Positions 10,726 to 22,878 of a stretch of DNA of 64,000 nucleotides are shown piece by piece. How positions within the stretch are numbered: position 1 is the first letter of the stretch; every line of letters starts with the position of its first letter. The DNA is from Chaetoderma sp. LZ-2023a (taxonomy: Eukaryota > Mollusca > Caudofoveata > Chaetodermatida > Chaetodermatidae), in assembly GCA_034401795.1 (NCBI GenBank), contig CM067360.1, forward strand, positions 122,808,430 through 122,872,429, written 5' to 3'. The notes beneath the pieces were generated by a model, which worked only from the letters and a program-made list of their open reading frames with translations, was not told the origin of the DNA and made no database searches. Position numbers and translations under genes: made by a program.

Positions 10726-11225
10726 ATTAACATTTTGCATTTAGCTCAACTTTGCGGTTTATATCTCATGTTTGATTAAGAAATCAGGGCAAAAATTTGG
10801 ACATATGCTTCTTAATAAGGAGCTGGCATGACACATCCAAAGGTCATGGTCAGTATGATGATAATGACAAACCCAGTATGATAAACCCAACATGAACCAC
10901 TAATTTGAGCGTAACATGATATTATTGAGAAAAATTTTGCTTAGTGGTCCATATCTAATTTGGGTTAATCATAGTGCAAGAAACATGTACATATGCCTTC
11001 TTATACATGTTATAATGAGAGGGCATGACAGAATGACCTTTGGTCAAAAGGTCAGTCACTGTGGCCTTATACATTAGTGTTCTCAGCATTAGCATTAAGC
11101 TTAACTTAGAGGGTCTTTTCTTAATAATACTGGACCCAAACATTGACACATGCTTCCTTATTAGGTGCTGACATAATTTTGACTTTGGGGGTCAGAAGGT
11201 CAAGCTAACTGATAAGTGGATCAAT
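10725..11225 (+). repeat. Tandem copies of the GGTCAAAAGGTCA-type dispersed repeat
   Basis: Three diverged units, each with a CATATCTAATTTGGGTTAATCAT-like phrase, ACATATGCCTTCTTAT and a GGCATGACA..GGTCAAAAGGTCA block. It matches the sequence just left of the family D element at 8450-8640, as if element D were inserted in an array of it. Confidence 0.5.
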
Positions 11226-11770
11226 TGATAGGCCATCAGTATTTAGCCTTTATCTATACAAGGACAATTAGATTTGAAGTAGAGCTTCATAGTTCATTAC
11301 ACTGTTGTAAAGTCGAGCTTCATGGTTGCAATGCAACCGCATATCTGGTAAATGTTTTAGGCAGCGATGGCTTCCAATCAAATTATGTTTAAAATATTCA
11401 ACAGTACGTTTTTATTTTTTGAAATATGTTAAGTTAATTCTGAGCGTACAAGTGTATATGACAAACTTGTTTAATACTCTATAATAAATATTCTATTGAC
11501 TATCTTGAAATAACTCAACAGGGAGGCAAATTATATCCGCTAACACACTTGACTGCCATTGCTTGGTTTGAAATTTAGAAGCTACTATATCAGAAAAGTA
11601 GTAGTTTTAAATTGGATTTTATCAACTATTAAGAGCTATTCTAATCTGTTACGTATAAATATGTGAACAATAATTATAATAACATGATCATGTTATCAAT
11701 AAAAATGATGCATTTGCTTGTTGGTAAATTAATTTGTTAATGAATAAATCTAGTCAGGAAAATTCACCTT
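11226..11770. other. Non-coding, with a family B core scrap
   Basis: A degraded family B core lies at about 11330-11410 (AATCAAATTATGTTTAAAATATTCAACAG). I see nothing else recognisable. Confidence 0.4.
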
Positions 11771-11774
11771 TCCA

Positions 11775-12170
11775 GAGTATCCATCCATCATCAGACCTCG
11801 TTATGATGTCATAATCAGCTCAGCTCGTGTATGATGATGTCACAATCATTATGTCACTAAGGGTTCCATATAGACCATCATCAAATCTCGGAGTCTGACA
11901 TGTATGGATTGTATGTCTTTGTAATTCTTTGCTATTTAATAAACATGCTGTTGAATATTTTGAAACTAATTTGACTGGGCACTTGCTGCCTTAGTCAGCA
12001 ACAGCACCCAGTCAAATTAGTATCAAAATATTCAACAGCTTACCTGTGTAGTTTTTTGGAAATTGATAGTCATGGTGGTCAGAGATCAATCGATCCCAAC
12101 ACAAGTGAGGTGTGGATAGAGCTTAGCTAAAGATGGGCAGGGCATAGCTAAAACCGGAAAGGTCCATTGA
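11775..12170 (+). mobile_element. Foldback MITE (family B)
   Basis: It has the core ACATGCTGTTGAATATTTTGAAACTAATTTGACTGGGC and its complement, then TTACCTGTGTAGTTTTTTGGAAATTGA, and a right end AAAACCGGAAAGGTCCATT. The left end is diverged. Confidence 0.7.
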
Positions 12171-12214
12171 GATTTGTGCTTATTCACTGCATTTTCCATG
12201 ATGCACTAGACAAG

Positions 12215-12497
12215 ATGTGTAATACGTCGCCGCTGTCTGTAGTAGTCGCCCGGCAAAGATGGCTCATGTTTAGCCATGTGCTAAGGATGCCAGAAGAGAC
12301 ACCGGCACTTGGAATTCTCCCTACTCGGAGCCAGCAAATACAAAGCCATGAGAGGACGTCATTGCATAAATGTGCTAAGCGTGCTACAAGGTGACCTCAA
12401 GAAAGCAGGACTCGGTACACTCAAGTCAAGAATGGACCTGACGAAGCTAAGGATTTCGGCTGAGGACAAGACACAGTGGGCAAAAATGAAGGACTGA
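12215..12497 (+). pseudogene. LINE C-terminal remnant
   Basis: The stretch reads RQRWLMFSHVLRMPEETPAL, then after a frameshift near 12310 SLLGASKYKAMRGRH, LQGDLKKAGLGTLKSR and DKTQWAKMKD. The W..HVLRMP and GR.H..LL..DLK.AG....L patterns are typical of the end of LINE reverse transcriptase proteins. Nothing upstream of it is recognisable, so only a 3' scrap remains. Confidence 0.7.
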
Positions 12498-12499
12498 TT

Positions 12500-13330
12500 G
12501 TAGCTGTAGGATGTTTCTATTACTACAGCCGCAGAATACAGTAATCATACATACTGCATCGACAAATTGTTAGCCACACAATCATTCAATATATTACTAT
12601 ATATGTAGTCAAGTGAGGGCTATATATGCTTTCTCGCCAAGAATGAATGATTAGCAAACAGCGTGTAAGTTTTGTTGACAGATTTTTGCATTTGTTTGAA
12701 ATGCATTGGTCGAACATACACATGCTACCTTGTCTAAGTATTTCCTTCGTGCAGGCAATGAGTATTTTGGGCATATATTCACTCTACTTTGATAGCAATA
12801 TTGAACGCCATGTGATTCTAAGGACAAGAATTTGATAACATTGTTGGTGCCTTAGTCAGCAACAACTTACATGTAATTTCAAATTGCTCTTCAAATCAGT
12901 AGCGAGTATTGACTGAAAATTATGATGACTATTTTAGAATATATAAACTGAAAGCTGTTGCAGCAACACTGTCAAATTACTTACTAATTAATTTGACAAT
13001 AATTTGACTGAATGTTGGTGCTGCCATTGACAGCAACATGTTTCAAGCATGGAGTTGGGGTACGCCGTTACACACTGGGTAGCATTGCATGCTGGGTAAA
13101 TTTAACAAAAATAAACGGGCATCTTATATCGTGCAAAAGTGTCTATATCTAATGAGACATGAGAACTTTAAATCCTTTATGGGGTATGAAGAAGGATAAC
13201 ACATATATGGTCTCATGGGAAGATGTGGCATTGCAGTAATATCGCAGATGTCCAAACTGGGAGTCCTGGGTTTGTGGCTCAGTACAAATGTCACACAATC
13301 ATTGGACACTTGGATACCGTAACTACTAAC
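12500..13330. other. Non-coding, with a decayed family B copy
   Basis: 12836-13050 holds family B fragments (GTTGGTGCCTTAGTCAGCAACAAC; AATTTGACTGAATGTTGGTGCTGCCATTGACAGCAAC). I see nothing recognisable in 12500-12835 or 13050-13330. Confidence 0.4.
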
Positions 13331-13332
13331 TA

Positions 13333-13690
13333 GAGGGATCCATGTCTAGCTAAGCTCCACCCACTTCATGCATGTTGGAAATCATTGGTAAGCTGAATTC
13401 TCAGAATATAAATTTCAACTTAGGTAACTTTATACAGGTAAACCGTTGAATATTTTAAAACTAATTTGACTGAGGGCAGTTGCTTCTGATGGCAGTAACA
13501 GCACCTAGTCAAATTACTCTGAAAGTGCTCAACGGATTGTTTATTAAATTTTAAAATTTATTATAGACATAGAATTTGAACACTAGTGCAAGACTTTTCG
13601 AATTTCATGATGTAGCCATACCTTATTCTGATTGTGATCTCGGCTAACTAGTGATGTAATTGATTATGACATCAGATACTTGAGTGATAG
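13333..13690 (-). mobile_element. Foldback MITE (family B), inverted copy
   Basis: It reads in reverse: GGGATCCATGTCTAGCTAAGCTCCACCC, then the core TTGAATATTTTAAAACTAATTTGACTGAGGG and its complement, then the 5' part toward 13690. It is diverged, with imperfect ends. Confidence 0.6.
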
Positions 13691-13699
13691 ATCGGGTCC

Positions 13700-14260
13700 C
13701 TCATTCCTTCACTCCTCATTACCTATCTCCAGCCGGGAGTAGAAATGGCTACAAGAAGCCCTGTATCACCCACCCCACAACAGTATTTGAAATCGGAACA
13801 TTTTGGCTGGAGATACAATTTCTTTGCGAAGCATACAAATCTAAGGTCCAAATGTCAGTCAAATTATTTTCAAAATATCCTGCAGCTTTAAACCTGTATG
13901 ATTATCTTGAAGAAATAGATACACTGATTCAGAGTTAACTTTTGCTTGTGAATTCTCTTCAAATTTGGTATGTGATTAGAGGGAGCATAATTTTTCTAGA
14001 CTATATTTCAATGAAATCTTTCCATATTTATCAGCGATATCTTCTATGAAAAACTGAAAAGAAAATCATCACAACAAGAATCATAGACAGGATAGAAAGA
14101 AACCATATATGACACTGTAATTCTGGTCATGGAAAAGTCGAATTTCACAATGTGAAATGAGTATGTACACAATGTTTGTCTCAGTACTTTCCACTCTCAA
14201 CTGGGCAGATCAGACACATAAAATTCTTTACAATGTAAAACAAGGACAAATATGCCCAAT
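13700..14260. other. Non-coding interval
   Basis: A small family B scrap lies at 13850-13930 (GTCAAATTATTTTCAAAATATCCTGCAGC). Otherwise I see nothing. Confidence 0.35.
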
Positions 14261-14521
14261 ACAGACGTTGTTGATATATTTTTTAATCAGGCCACTTTGA
14301 GGTCAAACTGTCTATTTTGGCAACAATGGTGCTGAAAGCTGTTGTGTTTTACCTTTTGAGTCTGAAATTGGCACATGTATTCAGGACCCCACAGACAACC
14401 ATCCACCCAAGTTTAAGCTTTTGAGACCAAAGTTGGGATTCCTCTTTAGGACCACATGGGCAAGCTTAAGCCCAAGTTTGGAGAAGATCCTCCAGTAGAA
14501 GCCGAGTTGTTGAAAAATGTC

Positions 14522-14727
14522 TTAACCCTTAGCACTCCGATGTCAATATTCTATTTATTGCTGTGTCAATATTTCAAGAAATTAGTGTATTTTTCAACAA
14601 TTTTGCTGGAAGATGTTGCTGTCTATGACAGCACCATCTCCCACCAAATTTGTTGAAAAATGAACACCAGTTCATCTTTTAATTTAATTTGAGAATTAAA
14701 AGTTTGACACCCGAGTGGTAAGGATGA
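14522..14727 (+). mobile_element. TTAA-type MITE, family C, copy 2
   Basis: It starts TTAACCCTTAGCACTCCGATGTC and ends GACACCCGAGTGGTAAGGATGAA, so the ends are inverted over about 20 bp. The interior matches 4256-4414 in reverse. A TTAA target with CCCTTA-like ends fits piggyBac-type mobilisation (inference). Confidence 0.65.
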
Positions 14728-14807
14728 AGAACAATAAAAACTACTTCGCGCTCACATTAACCCCATTGTCTTATTGTACGATTCTTTGCCCTCCTCCCAT
14801 ATCGAGC

Positions 14808-14965
14808 AGGCCAGGGGTCAGTTACATTTAAATGTAACTAGTTACAGTTACATCAGACTATGTCAGTTACAGTTACATTTGTTGAGCAATGTAACCAGTT
14901 ACATTTCAGTTACTTTGCATAATGTAACTAAGGTTACATTTCAGTTACATTAGTTACTTTGATAA
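14808..14965 (+). repeat. Possible hAT element end with GTTACA sub-repeats
   Basis: It starts CAGGGGTCAGTTACATTTAAATGTAACTAGTTAC and then repeats AGTTACATTT and its complement many times. hAT transposons commonly begin CAGGG and carry short sub-terminal repeats, but I cannot find the other end or an 8 bp duplication. Confidence 0.4.
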
Positions 14966-15104
14966 TTATTATGAAGGACTACACAAACAGGAAAGGCATC
15001 ATAAACAGTATTATGTAGTCAACCAATTTGAGATATCTCCCAAAAAAATACCACTATGACCTCTGGTATTATACTGACGGGACTGAATCCCTTTGATTCT
15101 GATT

Positions 15105-15745
15105 TGAAGTTAAATATAAAACCTACAGAAAATTTTGAAAACAATTTGACTGGGTTTTTTGCCTGTTATATGCAATAAGAAATTTCATTCTAGTTGTTTC
15201 CAAAATAAGAAGATACTTTCACTGTATAATATGTTCATATATATTTCTTCCTGAACCCATTCAATCATGAACACCAGATAAGACATACATTAATTTCATT
15301 GTAAGAAATAATTGATTAAATGTTTTGAAACTAATTTTTTGAAAGCCATTGCAAATGCATATTGGCATAAACAGTTTTCAGTGAAGTTAGTTTCAAAATG
15401 TTTCAACAGCGTTCCCTAGTGTGTCGATTTTCTATGTTAAGATAATATTGATATTGTTGAGTATTTTAAATAGAGTAATCTTACTGGAAACTTGCTTCTC
15501 CAGGACAACAACAGTTTTCAATGAAATTAACTTCAAAATGTTCAGCAGCTTTGATGTATGGTTAAAGCAAAATAGGAATTTAAATTTGGAAATAATGTGC
15601 TACTTTCATATGTTGCAATGCCAAATTCAATCCGACCAGATGTGCTGAATATTTTAGGCTAATTTTATTGAAAGCTTAATATGGCAGCAACAGCTTTTTT
15701 CCAGTCAAATTAGCTTTTAAAAATATTCAACAGCTTTCCGGTACC
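15105..15745. repeat. Cluster of four family B core palindromes
   Basis: Diverged cores lie near 15110-15190, 15310-15420, 15450-15560 and 15640-15745, each with an inverted pair like TTTTGAAACTAATTT / AAATTAGTTTCAAAATGTTTCAACAG. The outer ends of the full family B element are absent. Confidence 0.6.
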
Positions 15746-16090
15746 CTAGTTTCATTCCACAAGCCCGTAGAGAACATCATCCACAGATCTAACCCCCTTC
15801 CCCCACCTTCCTTGAAGCTTTTGGTTCCCCCCCTCCCACCCGACAATGACCTGGATTCGCCCCTGAATATTATTTTTTTAATTTACCACTCAATAACCTA
15901 GCCAATCATTCAAGTGGGTATCTTTCCAAAATAATCTCATGGTCTGCTATGTGAAAATTGAAATCCTCTTTAAATTGAGCATTAAAAGGCTAATTCTATA
16001 TTGATTTAGTAAACAATCTGTTTCTAAGGTAGCTAAGTGTAAAAGTTCTATAACATTATAGCTAAAGGTTAATGCTACTGAGGTTCTATT
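15746..16090. other. Non-coding interval
   Basis: C-rich near 15790-15860, with a faint family A phrase at 15880-15960. Nothing else is seen. Confidence 0.3.
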
Positions 16091-16092
16091 TT

Positions 16093-17573
16093 TAGCCCAC
16101 CTGGCCAGAATGGCCAAGTGAGCTTATGTCGAGGCGACCATCCATCTGTCCATCCGGCCGTCAACCTTTGCTTAAAAAATGCTACTCATTAACCGCTTGG
16201 CAGATATCAAATTAATTTGGCATGAATGATCCTATGGGGGTAGGCTTTAGAACTTGTATACAGAATTTTGATTGATCACTTTTTTTGGTGGCCATCTTGA
16301 ATTTTCCGGAAAATGGTGGGAAATCTTTTAAAACGCTACTCCTCATTAACTGCTTGGGCAATTTCAACCATACAGCTGGGAGGATAGTATGCTGGTATGT
16401 TTCAGAACATGTATACAGAATTTTGATGGGTCAATTTCTCTGGCAGCCATCTTGAATTTTCTGAAAATTTCTAGAAATCACTTAAAAGTCTACTCCTCGA
16501 TAACCACTGGGCCGATTTCAATCAAACTTGGATGGAAGAACCCTAGCGTAGTGTGGTTCCGAACCTGTATACACAATTTTGATTGGTCAGTTTTTTCTGG
16601 CGGCCATCTTGAATTTTCTGGAAAATGTTGGGAAATCGCTACTCATTAACTGCTTGAGCAATTTCAACCAGACTTGGCTGGAAGGATACTAGGCTGGTAG
16701 GTTTCAGAACTTGTATACAGAATTTTGATTGGTCAATTTTTCTGGTGGCCATCTTGGATTTTCTGAGTTTCGGGAAATCAGCTAACAGGCTACTCATTAA
16801 CCGCTTGAAACAGTTCAAGCAAACTCAACTGGCAGGACCCTAAAGTCGTATAAAGATTGTATAAAGAATTTTGATTTGTCAATTTGTTCGATAGCCATCT
16901 TGAATCTCCGAAAAATGGCTGAAAATCGTCTACTCATTGACATTAACTGATTGGGCGATTTCAACCAGACTGGCTGAAATTAGCCTAGGACGGTAGGCTT
17001 CAGAAGTTGCATACAGCACTTTGGTTGGTCATTTTTTCCGGTGGCCATCTTGGATTTTCTGAACATTTTGGGAAATCAGTTAAACAGCTACTCCTCATTA
17101 ACCACTTTCAAACAAACTCAACTGGAAGAACCCTTGGCCGGTACGCTTCAGAACTTGTATACAGAATTTTGACGGCTTGATTTTGATGGTGGCCATTTTG
17201 GATTTTCTGAAAATGGGAATTCATATAAAATGCTACGCCTCATTAATCGCTTGGGCAATTTCAACCAACTTTGGCTGGAAGAATCCTGTTGTCAAAGCCT
17301 CTAGAAACTATTCAGAATTTGGATAGGTCAATGTTTTGGCAGCAATCTCTGATTTTCGGATTTTTCCAGAACCATTTAAAAACGGTACTCCTTCAATCAA
17401 TAACCCGATTTCAACAAAACTTGGGTGGAACGATCCTATGACGGTAGGCTTCAACATATTAAACAAGAATATTGATTGGTCAATTTTTTGGTGGCCATCT
17501 TTGATTTTCCGAAAATCATCCATCATGTCTATTTAAATTTTAATGGTTAAAATGCCTCTTGTTTAGAATAGTA
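16093..17573 (-). mobile_element. Family D element, inverted, with ~155 bp internal array
   Basis: It starts TTTAGCCCACCTGGCCAGAATGGCC (complement of the family D right end) and finishes near ATGCCTCTTGTTT (complement of the left end AACAAGAGGC). Between them are about nine units of ~155 bp with TTGGTCAATTTTTCTGGTGGCCATCTTGGATTTTC and CTACTCCTCATTAACCGCTTGGGC. The array differs in sequence from the one in the copy at 8638. Confidence 0.65.
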
Positions 17574-17618
17574 ACATGTAGCAAATATCACATAATTTTC
17601 ATACAGATATAGAATGGG

Positions 17619-17880
17619 TTAACCCTTTAAAATAATTATCAAGATTGGTCAAGAAAATCACACATGTCCCTAATTTCTAGTTTGCAGGCCACAAGATTAT
17701 TTTTGAAAATTTACCAGTTGAATGACTGCTTAGATAATCAAACCAGTAGTAAATTTCCAAAATACATATCAATTGATAATAAGAAATAGTTAGTTGCCGA
17801 TGCCATCAACATTTTCCAGTAAGATTATCTTCAAAACATTCAACAGCTTACCTGTATGGTTATATTAAAATTGGGATATT
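17619..17880. mobile_element. Family A MITE fragment followed by a family B core
   Basis: 17619-17765 begins TTAACCCTTTAAAATAATT and includes TTTTTGAAAATTTACCAGTTGAATGACTG, but it is cut before the right half. 17785-17880 is a family B core ending TTCAACAGCTTACCTGTATGG. Confidence 0.6.
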
Positions 17881-17921
17881 GGAGTGGCATATGCATAACA
17901 GTAGCTATGCTGCAAAGAACA

Positions 17922-18817
17922 AGAGGCCCAAAGGGCCTGTATCGCTCACCTGGACCATAGGCATTTCAACGAGAATGGTCATTAACAATAAGTAGACCTC
18001 TAATGAGTTGAGCAGACTTGTAACAAGAAAACTGAGGCCATGTTTCTTTATGTATCAACTTCCCTTGAACAAAATTTAATGGCCCTTAGTCATCAATATC
18101 ATATCTCCCAAATTTCGTTCCAATCCGTTCAGTGGCTCTAGAGACAAAGTTGCTTTGATGAAAACCAGGTCATCCAAGATGGCCAACCAACCATTTGGCA
18201 AATCAAGTACCCTTGAACAAACTTGGTTCAGCTCGTGCCCTAAATGATAATTTATGAATCAATCCCTTAAACGGGTTCGGAGATTTTTAGACATTTCTAA
18301 AAATTGGCCGAAATCCAAGATGGCCACTGGCCCAATTGGCCGATCTGCTTTGAACAAATTCGAATCTCTATACCCTATGGATGCTTCCTGCCAAATATAA
18401 TTGAAATTGGCCCAGTAGTTCTCGAGGACATTTTGAATTTCCCATTGCTTTAGTATGGGAGATTTTGGCGGGAAAATGATCCATTTGGCCAATCAAGTCT
18501 TCTTGAACAAACTTGGCTTACCTCTTTCCCGAGATGATGTTTCATGAGTTTTGAATCGATTCCATAAGCGGTTTCGGAGAAGACGTTTCCTAAAATCGAT
18601 CGAAATCCAAGATGGCCGCCAGCCAAATTGGCCGAGCTGCTTCATTTGAACAAACTTGGATTCCTATGCCGTAAGGATACTTGCTGTCAAATATAATTGA
18701 AATCGGCCCAGTGTTTCTTGAGAAGTCGTTTACAGAAAAAATTGACGGACGACAGACACACGACGGACGGTCACCACGGCATATGCTCACTTGGCCTTTC
18801 AGGCCAGGTGAGCTAAT
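17922..18817 (+). mobile_element. Family D element, shorter copy
   Basis: The left end is AACAAGAGGCCCAAAGGGCCTGTATCGCTCACCTGG and the right end is ACTTGGCCTTTCAGGCCAGGTGAGCTAA. The interior shares the CATCCAAGATGGCC and CCTTGAACAAACTTGG phrases with 8638-10725 but has about one and a half units. A short motif AAAATTGACGGACGACAGACACACGACGG precedes the right end. Confidence 0.7.
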
Positions 18818-19005
18818 AATAATCCTAATAAATTTGATAGAAAAGTTTGAAATGTAACTTAAATTTTGACCTATGGATTGAATTGACCAGATCTGATTTG
18901 ACAGCTAATAAACACATCCAGCATGGCGTCATTGACTGGACGTGGTGTGGTGTCCATATGCTGGGTGGTTTAAATTTCTTGGACAATTTCTCTGTGAAAT
19001 CGTCA

Positions 19006-19768
19006 TTATTGATTATGACTGGTACTTGAGTGGCATATGTGGGAGTTGTCAGAGCTTATGTAGGGAGGGTGTTGGAAGTGTAATTTAGTCTGTCTCCTAA
19101 AGAATCTAGTGAGCTCTTTATATAGTTGGTCCATGTTGGGCACCTTGACTGATGGACTAAAGCCCAATCCTAGATCGAGTGCATGCCCGAGGTTCTGGGA
19201 TATTTCCTTGGACGAAAGATCGACTACAAATGATTTCATTAGAATGGGATGAGCAAAGTATGTTTGACAGTGTTGAAGCATAATGAATGGTAGCAATGTC
19301 TACATTAAGCGTCCCAATAGTTTGTACACTTCTTGTATAACCAGTTATAACGCAGTTCATGTTTTGATTGCCGTTCTTTGGCTGTTTTTGATTTGATTTC
19401 TGTTTGGTCTGCATGTATTTCGTTTGGCTTCCACACGTTTTGGATGATACGGTTGTTTCCATGGTTGTGGTCGTCATCCGCAGCTCCTGCTGGTTTGGCG
19501 ACTTGGTTGTGACGTGTTGTCCCGTGCACGTTTTGGCGGGCTCACTGATTGTTCGCGTGTTTTGAGACTCATGCTGCCAACTGCTTGTTCTGCTTCTCAA
19601 AACACTGCTTGGTTGTCCACCCGTGTGACCGTGAACAGGAAATCTGATTTGTGATTCCAGGTCCTCTGATGGGTAACCGAAACATTGGTATGAAACGCTA
19701 CGAGTCTGGATCACTGGGATTGGTGACAACGTCACTAACAATGCCATACTTTCTTTTAGGATAGCCAC
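19006..19768 (-). pseudogene. Possible Penelope-like element fragment
   Basis: The minus-strand reading frames around 19006-19296 include DLSSKEISQNLGHALDLGLG and VKVPNMDQLYKELTRFFRRQ. This resembles the region before the reverse transcriptase in Penelope-like elements, where a LSS..L......L.LG..F.P pattern is usual. A 203-residue Thr/Gln/Asn-rich frame (19157-19768) overlaps it and probably continues the N-terminus after a frameshift. No catalytic motif is present, so the call is tentative. Confidence 0.45.
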
Positions 19769-19779
19769 CCAGGCAATCC

Positions 19780-20385
19780 ACCATCTTCTTCACTACCTGT
19801 AAACCTCTATCATATTATGATACTTGAATTATTGTGCTGAAAGTTATAAAAATTAGTTTCATAAATTTCTACATTCAATCAAGCAAATAAAATTATTATG
19901 TATTGCCTTCTAATACTTCTGCTGTCAATTTTAGAGGCGTTGCTAAAAGAGTTGCATACCAGCAACAGCTGAATGCAACACAGTTTAAAATTGATACCAG
20001 CTAGTCAACACACCATGCATTGAATATTGTAGACTAACCATTCAGCATTAAAAGGTATACAGTCTACTTATTGTCCATTAAAGGCCAGACTTGTGCCATA
20101 ATTATGCCTATTGTCCAGTAATCTGCCCAATCAACAAGAATAGACTACAAATGGTGAGGCAGGTGTGCAATTAGCAGGGCATAAGTTAGGTTTTACAAGT
20201 TTATACCTTGATAAAAGAATACTTACAGAATTAGTTGTAAACATGTCACAGGTGGAATTTTCCTGTATGCCTTATATTATAATTTATGTAATGTTTGACC
20301 AACTGCTTTTAACTCTTTCATTCTCTAAGTAACACAAACAATATATACTGACCATATTGGTATCCATGTAGACTCTGATGATTAA
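19780..20385. other. Non-coding interval
   Basis: AT-rich; I see no repeat family or exon. Confidence 0.3.
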
Positions 20386-20480
20386 TTGCTAAAGTAATTT
20401 GACTCAGGGTTGTTGCTGTCTAAACAGCAACCACTTTTGATTAAATTATTCTCAAAATAATCATCCAAATTTACAGGGAA
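20385..20480. repeat. Family B core palindrome
   Basis: It reads AATTTGACTCAGGGTTGTTGCTGTC, TAAACAGCAACC and TTGATTAAATTATTCTCAAAATAAT: the core hairpin alone. Confidence 0.5.
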
Positions 20481-21290
20481 TTACTTGCGTAATAATCAGA
20501 TTCTGGAACTTGGAAATGAAAGGGATAATTAATTATTTCTATTATGGCTCTCCACCTGCTGTTATGTAAAAGCTATTTCTGTTTATTGACATGGTGATGA
20601 ATGGGTAAATTTCTGTATAAAAAAAGAGCTGAAAATGGTGTGCAGGGAGAGCGAATGACAGAAGAGTGTGTTGGTTCTAACTTGACCACACTAGTAAGAC
20701 CGGAATAAAACTAACTGCTGAATGTATAAGTACAACTGATGATTATTGAACGATGAAATTTTACTGAAAAACAAGTTATTTAACATTTAGTCTGAGTTGT
20801 TGTTCATATTTAAGAAGTAATCAACCAGCTGTGGGGCTGTCAGTCAATCAGCCAACAAGTGGTAATCAGCCAGTCCATCAGAGTCATACTAAGATAGACA
20901 TTTATATCAGTCCATTGGGCAGTCCTTCCATCTGCTGACCCACGGTTAGAGCTAAGTTCCCCCCCTGGACAGAAAGGGTGTTACGATAATATTTTAGATC
21001 GCAACGTCTATGCTGGAAATTCCCGCCATCAGCAATGGCCGCTGATGGAAAACGTTTGCCAAAACTCTAGGAGGCTAATGGCAGTCGACTACCGCAACAC
21101 ACGGCTAATAAAAACTACACACTGCCAGGGCATCCATACAGGTGCGGTTAATGCAGCAAATTTGCGAGAAACAAAATATATATATACCGCATCCCAGATG
21201 TTTAGTAGCACTGTTACCCTCACTGAGAACATATAAACAGGTCAAAATAGGTGATTGGCATCCAGATTCTTCTACACCTCCAGATCCTCG
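20480..21290. other. Non-coding interval
   Basis: A short inverted repeat CCGCCATCAGCAATGGCCGCTGATGG lies at about 21025. No exon with convincing splice sites was found. Confidence 0.3.
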
Positions 21291-21299
21291 CATCAGGCA

Positions 21300-21540
21300 A
21301 AGTTCTCGAGTTTTAGCTTTTATATGCTATCCTTAATTGGTTGATCAATTTCAACAGAACTTGGGTGGATTGACCCTATGGTGGAAGGCTTCAACATGCC
21401 AAGCGAGAATTTCTTTGGTGGCCATCTTGGATTTTTTCAAAAATTATCCATCATATCTACCGGTATTTAAATGCAAATTGTTTAAAACCTAATAGTCCAG
21501 GTTAGCGTTACAGGCCCTTGGGACTCTTGTTGATAAGGCT
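21300..21540 (-). mobile_element. Family D fragment, inverted
   Basis: It shares ATTTCAACAGAACTTGGGTGGA and GGTGGCCATCTTGGATTTTTTC with the 16093-17573 array and ends ACAGGCCCTTGGGACTCTTGTT, the complement of the family D left end. Confidence 0.55.
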
Positions 21541-21544
21541 TTCT

Positions 21545-22060
21545 ATATTTATTTTATGTTTGAATTCACACTTCAAGTTCATTGTCTAGTCGAACTTCAT
21601 GGTTGCATTGCAACAACATTTCTGGTTTTATGTCTGCACTAAGTTCACGAAACTTCATAAATATTAATGAGCTGGCGTCAATCAACTTCGGCCAATGAAA
21701 ATGCCCAGTAATAAAGGAAGTACTCAAATTTAAACATGCACGTAAGCCAAAGTACATGTAGGTTGGGGTTTTTTTTTACCGAAAACCTGTCTACATTTTC
21801 GTTCCTCCGATAACTCATTTAGAGCGAAATGATTGCAAACTTTTGCCAAATACCTCTCCAGTTCAACAGCATCGCCATCGTTGTTGTTATGAAGTCTCGC
21901 CTATCGAGCGAAGTAGGCTGGAATCTGATTGCTGGAATCAAACTGGCTTGTAATGTAGCAAGAGATGAAAGGACTGCAAGTATGGCCATGAACAGCGGAG
22001 CTATGTGAGTGGACGTATATTAGTACGCATTAACCTTTGCCTCTAGCCATGTGGCTAAAA
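21545..22060. other. Non-coding interval
   Basis: Nothing recognisable; one short phrase (TTCATGGTTGCATTGCAAC) is shared with 11310-11330, suggesting another dispersed repeat. Confidence 0.3.
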
Positions 22061-22064
22061 ATAA

Positions 22065-22160
22065 CCTCCCCAGATATTTTAAAATTAATTTCACAGGAAG
22101 CTGTTGCTGCCAGTGTCCAGTTGAATTAATTTCCAAATATGCAACAGCGTTCTTGGATCC
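22065..22160. repeat. Family B core palindrome
   Basis: TTTCACAGGAAGCTGTTGCTGCCAGTGTCCAGTTGAATTAATTTCC, then AACAGCGTT: a degraded core hairpin. Confidence 0.45.
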
Positions 22161-22238
22161 ATGTTTTGAAATGCAGATCCTGTAGTTTCAGGGAAACGAC
22201 TGCAAATATTGGTGCACTGTTAACACCTCTGGAAACTG

Positions 22239-22462
22239 AAAACCCTCATATCAGCCAAAAACGGCTTCTGCAGTGCACTTGAGAAATGTTCATTTGCGGA
22301 CCAAGAGAAGGGTATTTTTGAAAATTGACCACTGGAATGACTGGCTCGATAAGCGAGTCAGTCATTCCAGTGGTCAATTTTCAGAGTTCTCTTGGTCTGC
22401 AAATGGACATTTTCTGAGAAAATCCAAATTTTCTTGAACAAATCTGAGTGTTAGAGGGTTAA
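22239..22462 (+). mobile_element. TTAA-type foldback MITE (family A)
   Basis: It has the hairpin ACCACTGGAATGACTGGCTCGATAAGCGAGTCAGTCATTCCAGTGGT. The right end is AGAGGGTTAA; the left end AACCCTCATATCAGCC has lost its TTAA. Confidence 0.75.
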
Positions 22463-22644
22463 AACATAACTGACAAAACAATGTTGTTTATGAAACAGAA
22501 TTATACAAAACTTGGATTTTATAAATTTGCACTATATTTACAACATCAATTAATTATTAATAAATATGAATAATGATTGACTTATAACAGATTTCACGGA
22601 ATGATATACACATGTATAGTTAGATTCATGTGTCTTATTTATTA

Positions 22645-22878
22645 TTAAACCCTCACAGTCAAGATGGTCAAAAATTATTTCCGCTGTGCAATATTTATTT
22701 GCTGACCAAGAGAAGACAATATTTACAATTACGACTGGAAAAGCTGGCTTAATAACCGAGCCAGTCGCTCATATTAAATTGTCAAATTAGTGGTCTCTTG
22801 GCCTGAAAATGGACATTTAGTAAGCAAAAATTTCAATTTGCTTGTCTAATCTTTACCATTACAATGGTAATCGGTTAA
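22645..22878 (+). mobile_element. TTAA-type foldback MITE (family A)
   Basis: It starts TTAAACCCTCACAGTC and ends GGTAATCGGTTAA. The hairpin is centred on GGCTTAATAACCGAGCC. Its right TTAA is also the left TTAA of the next copy. Confidence 0.75.
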
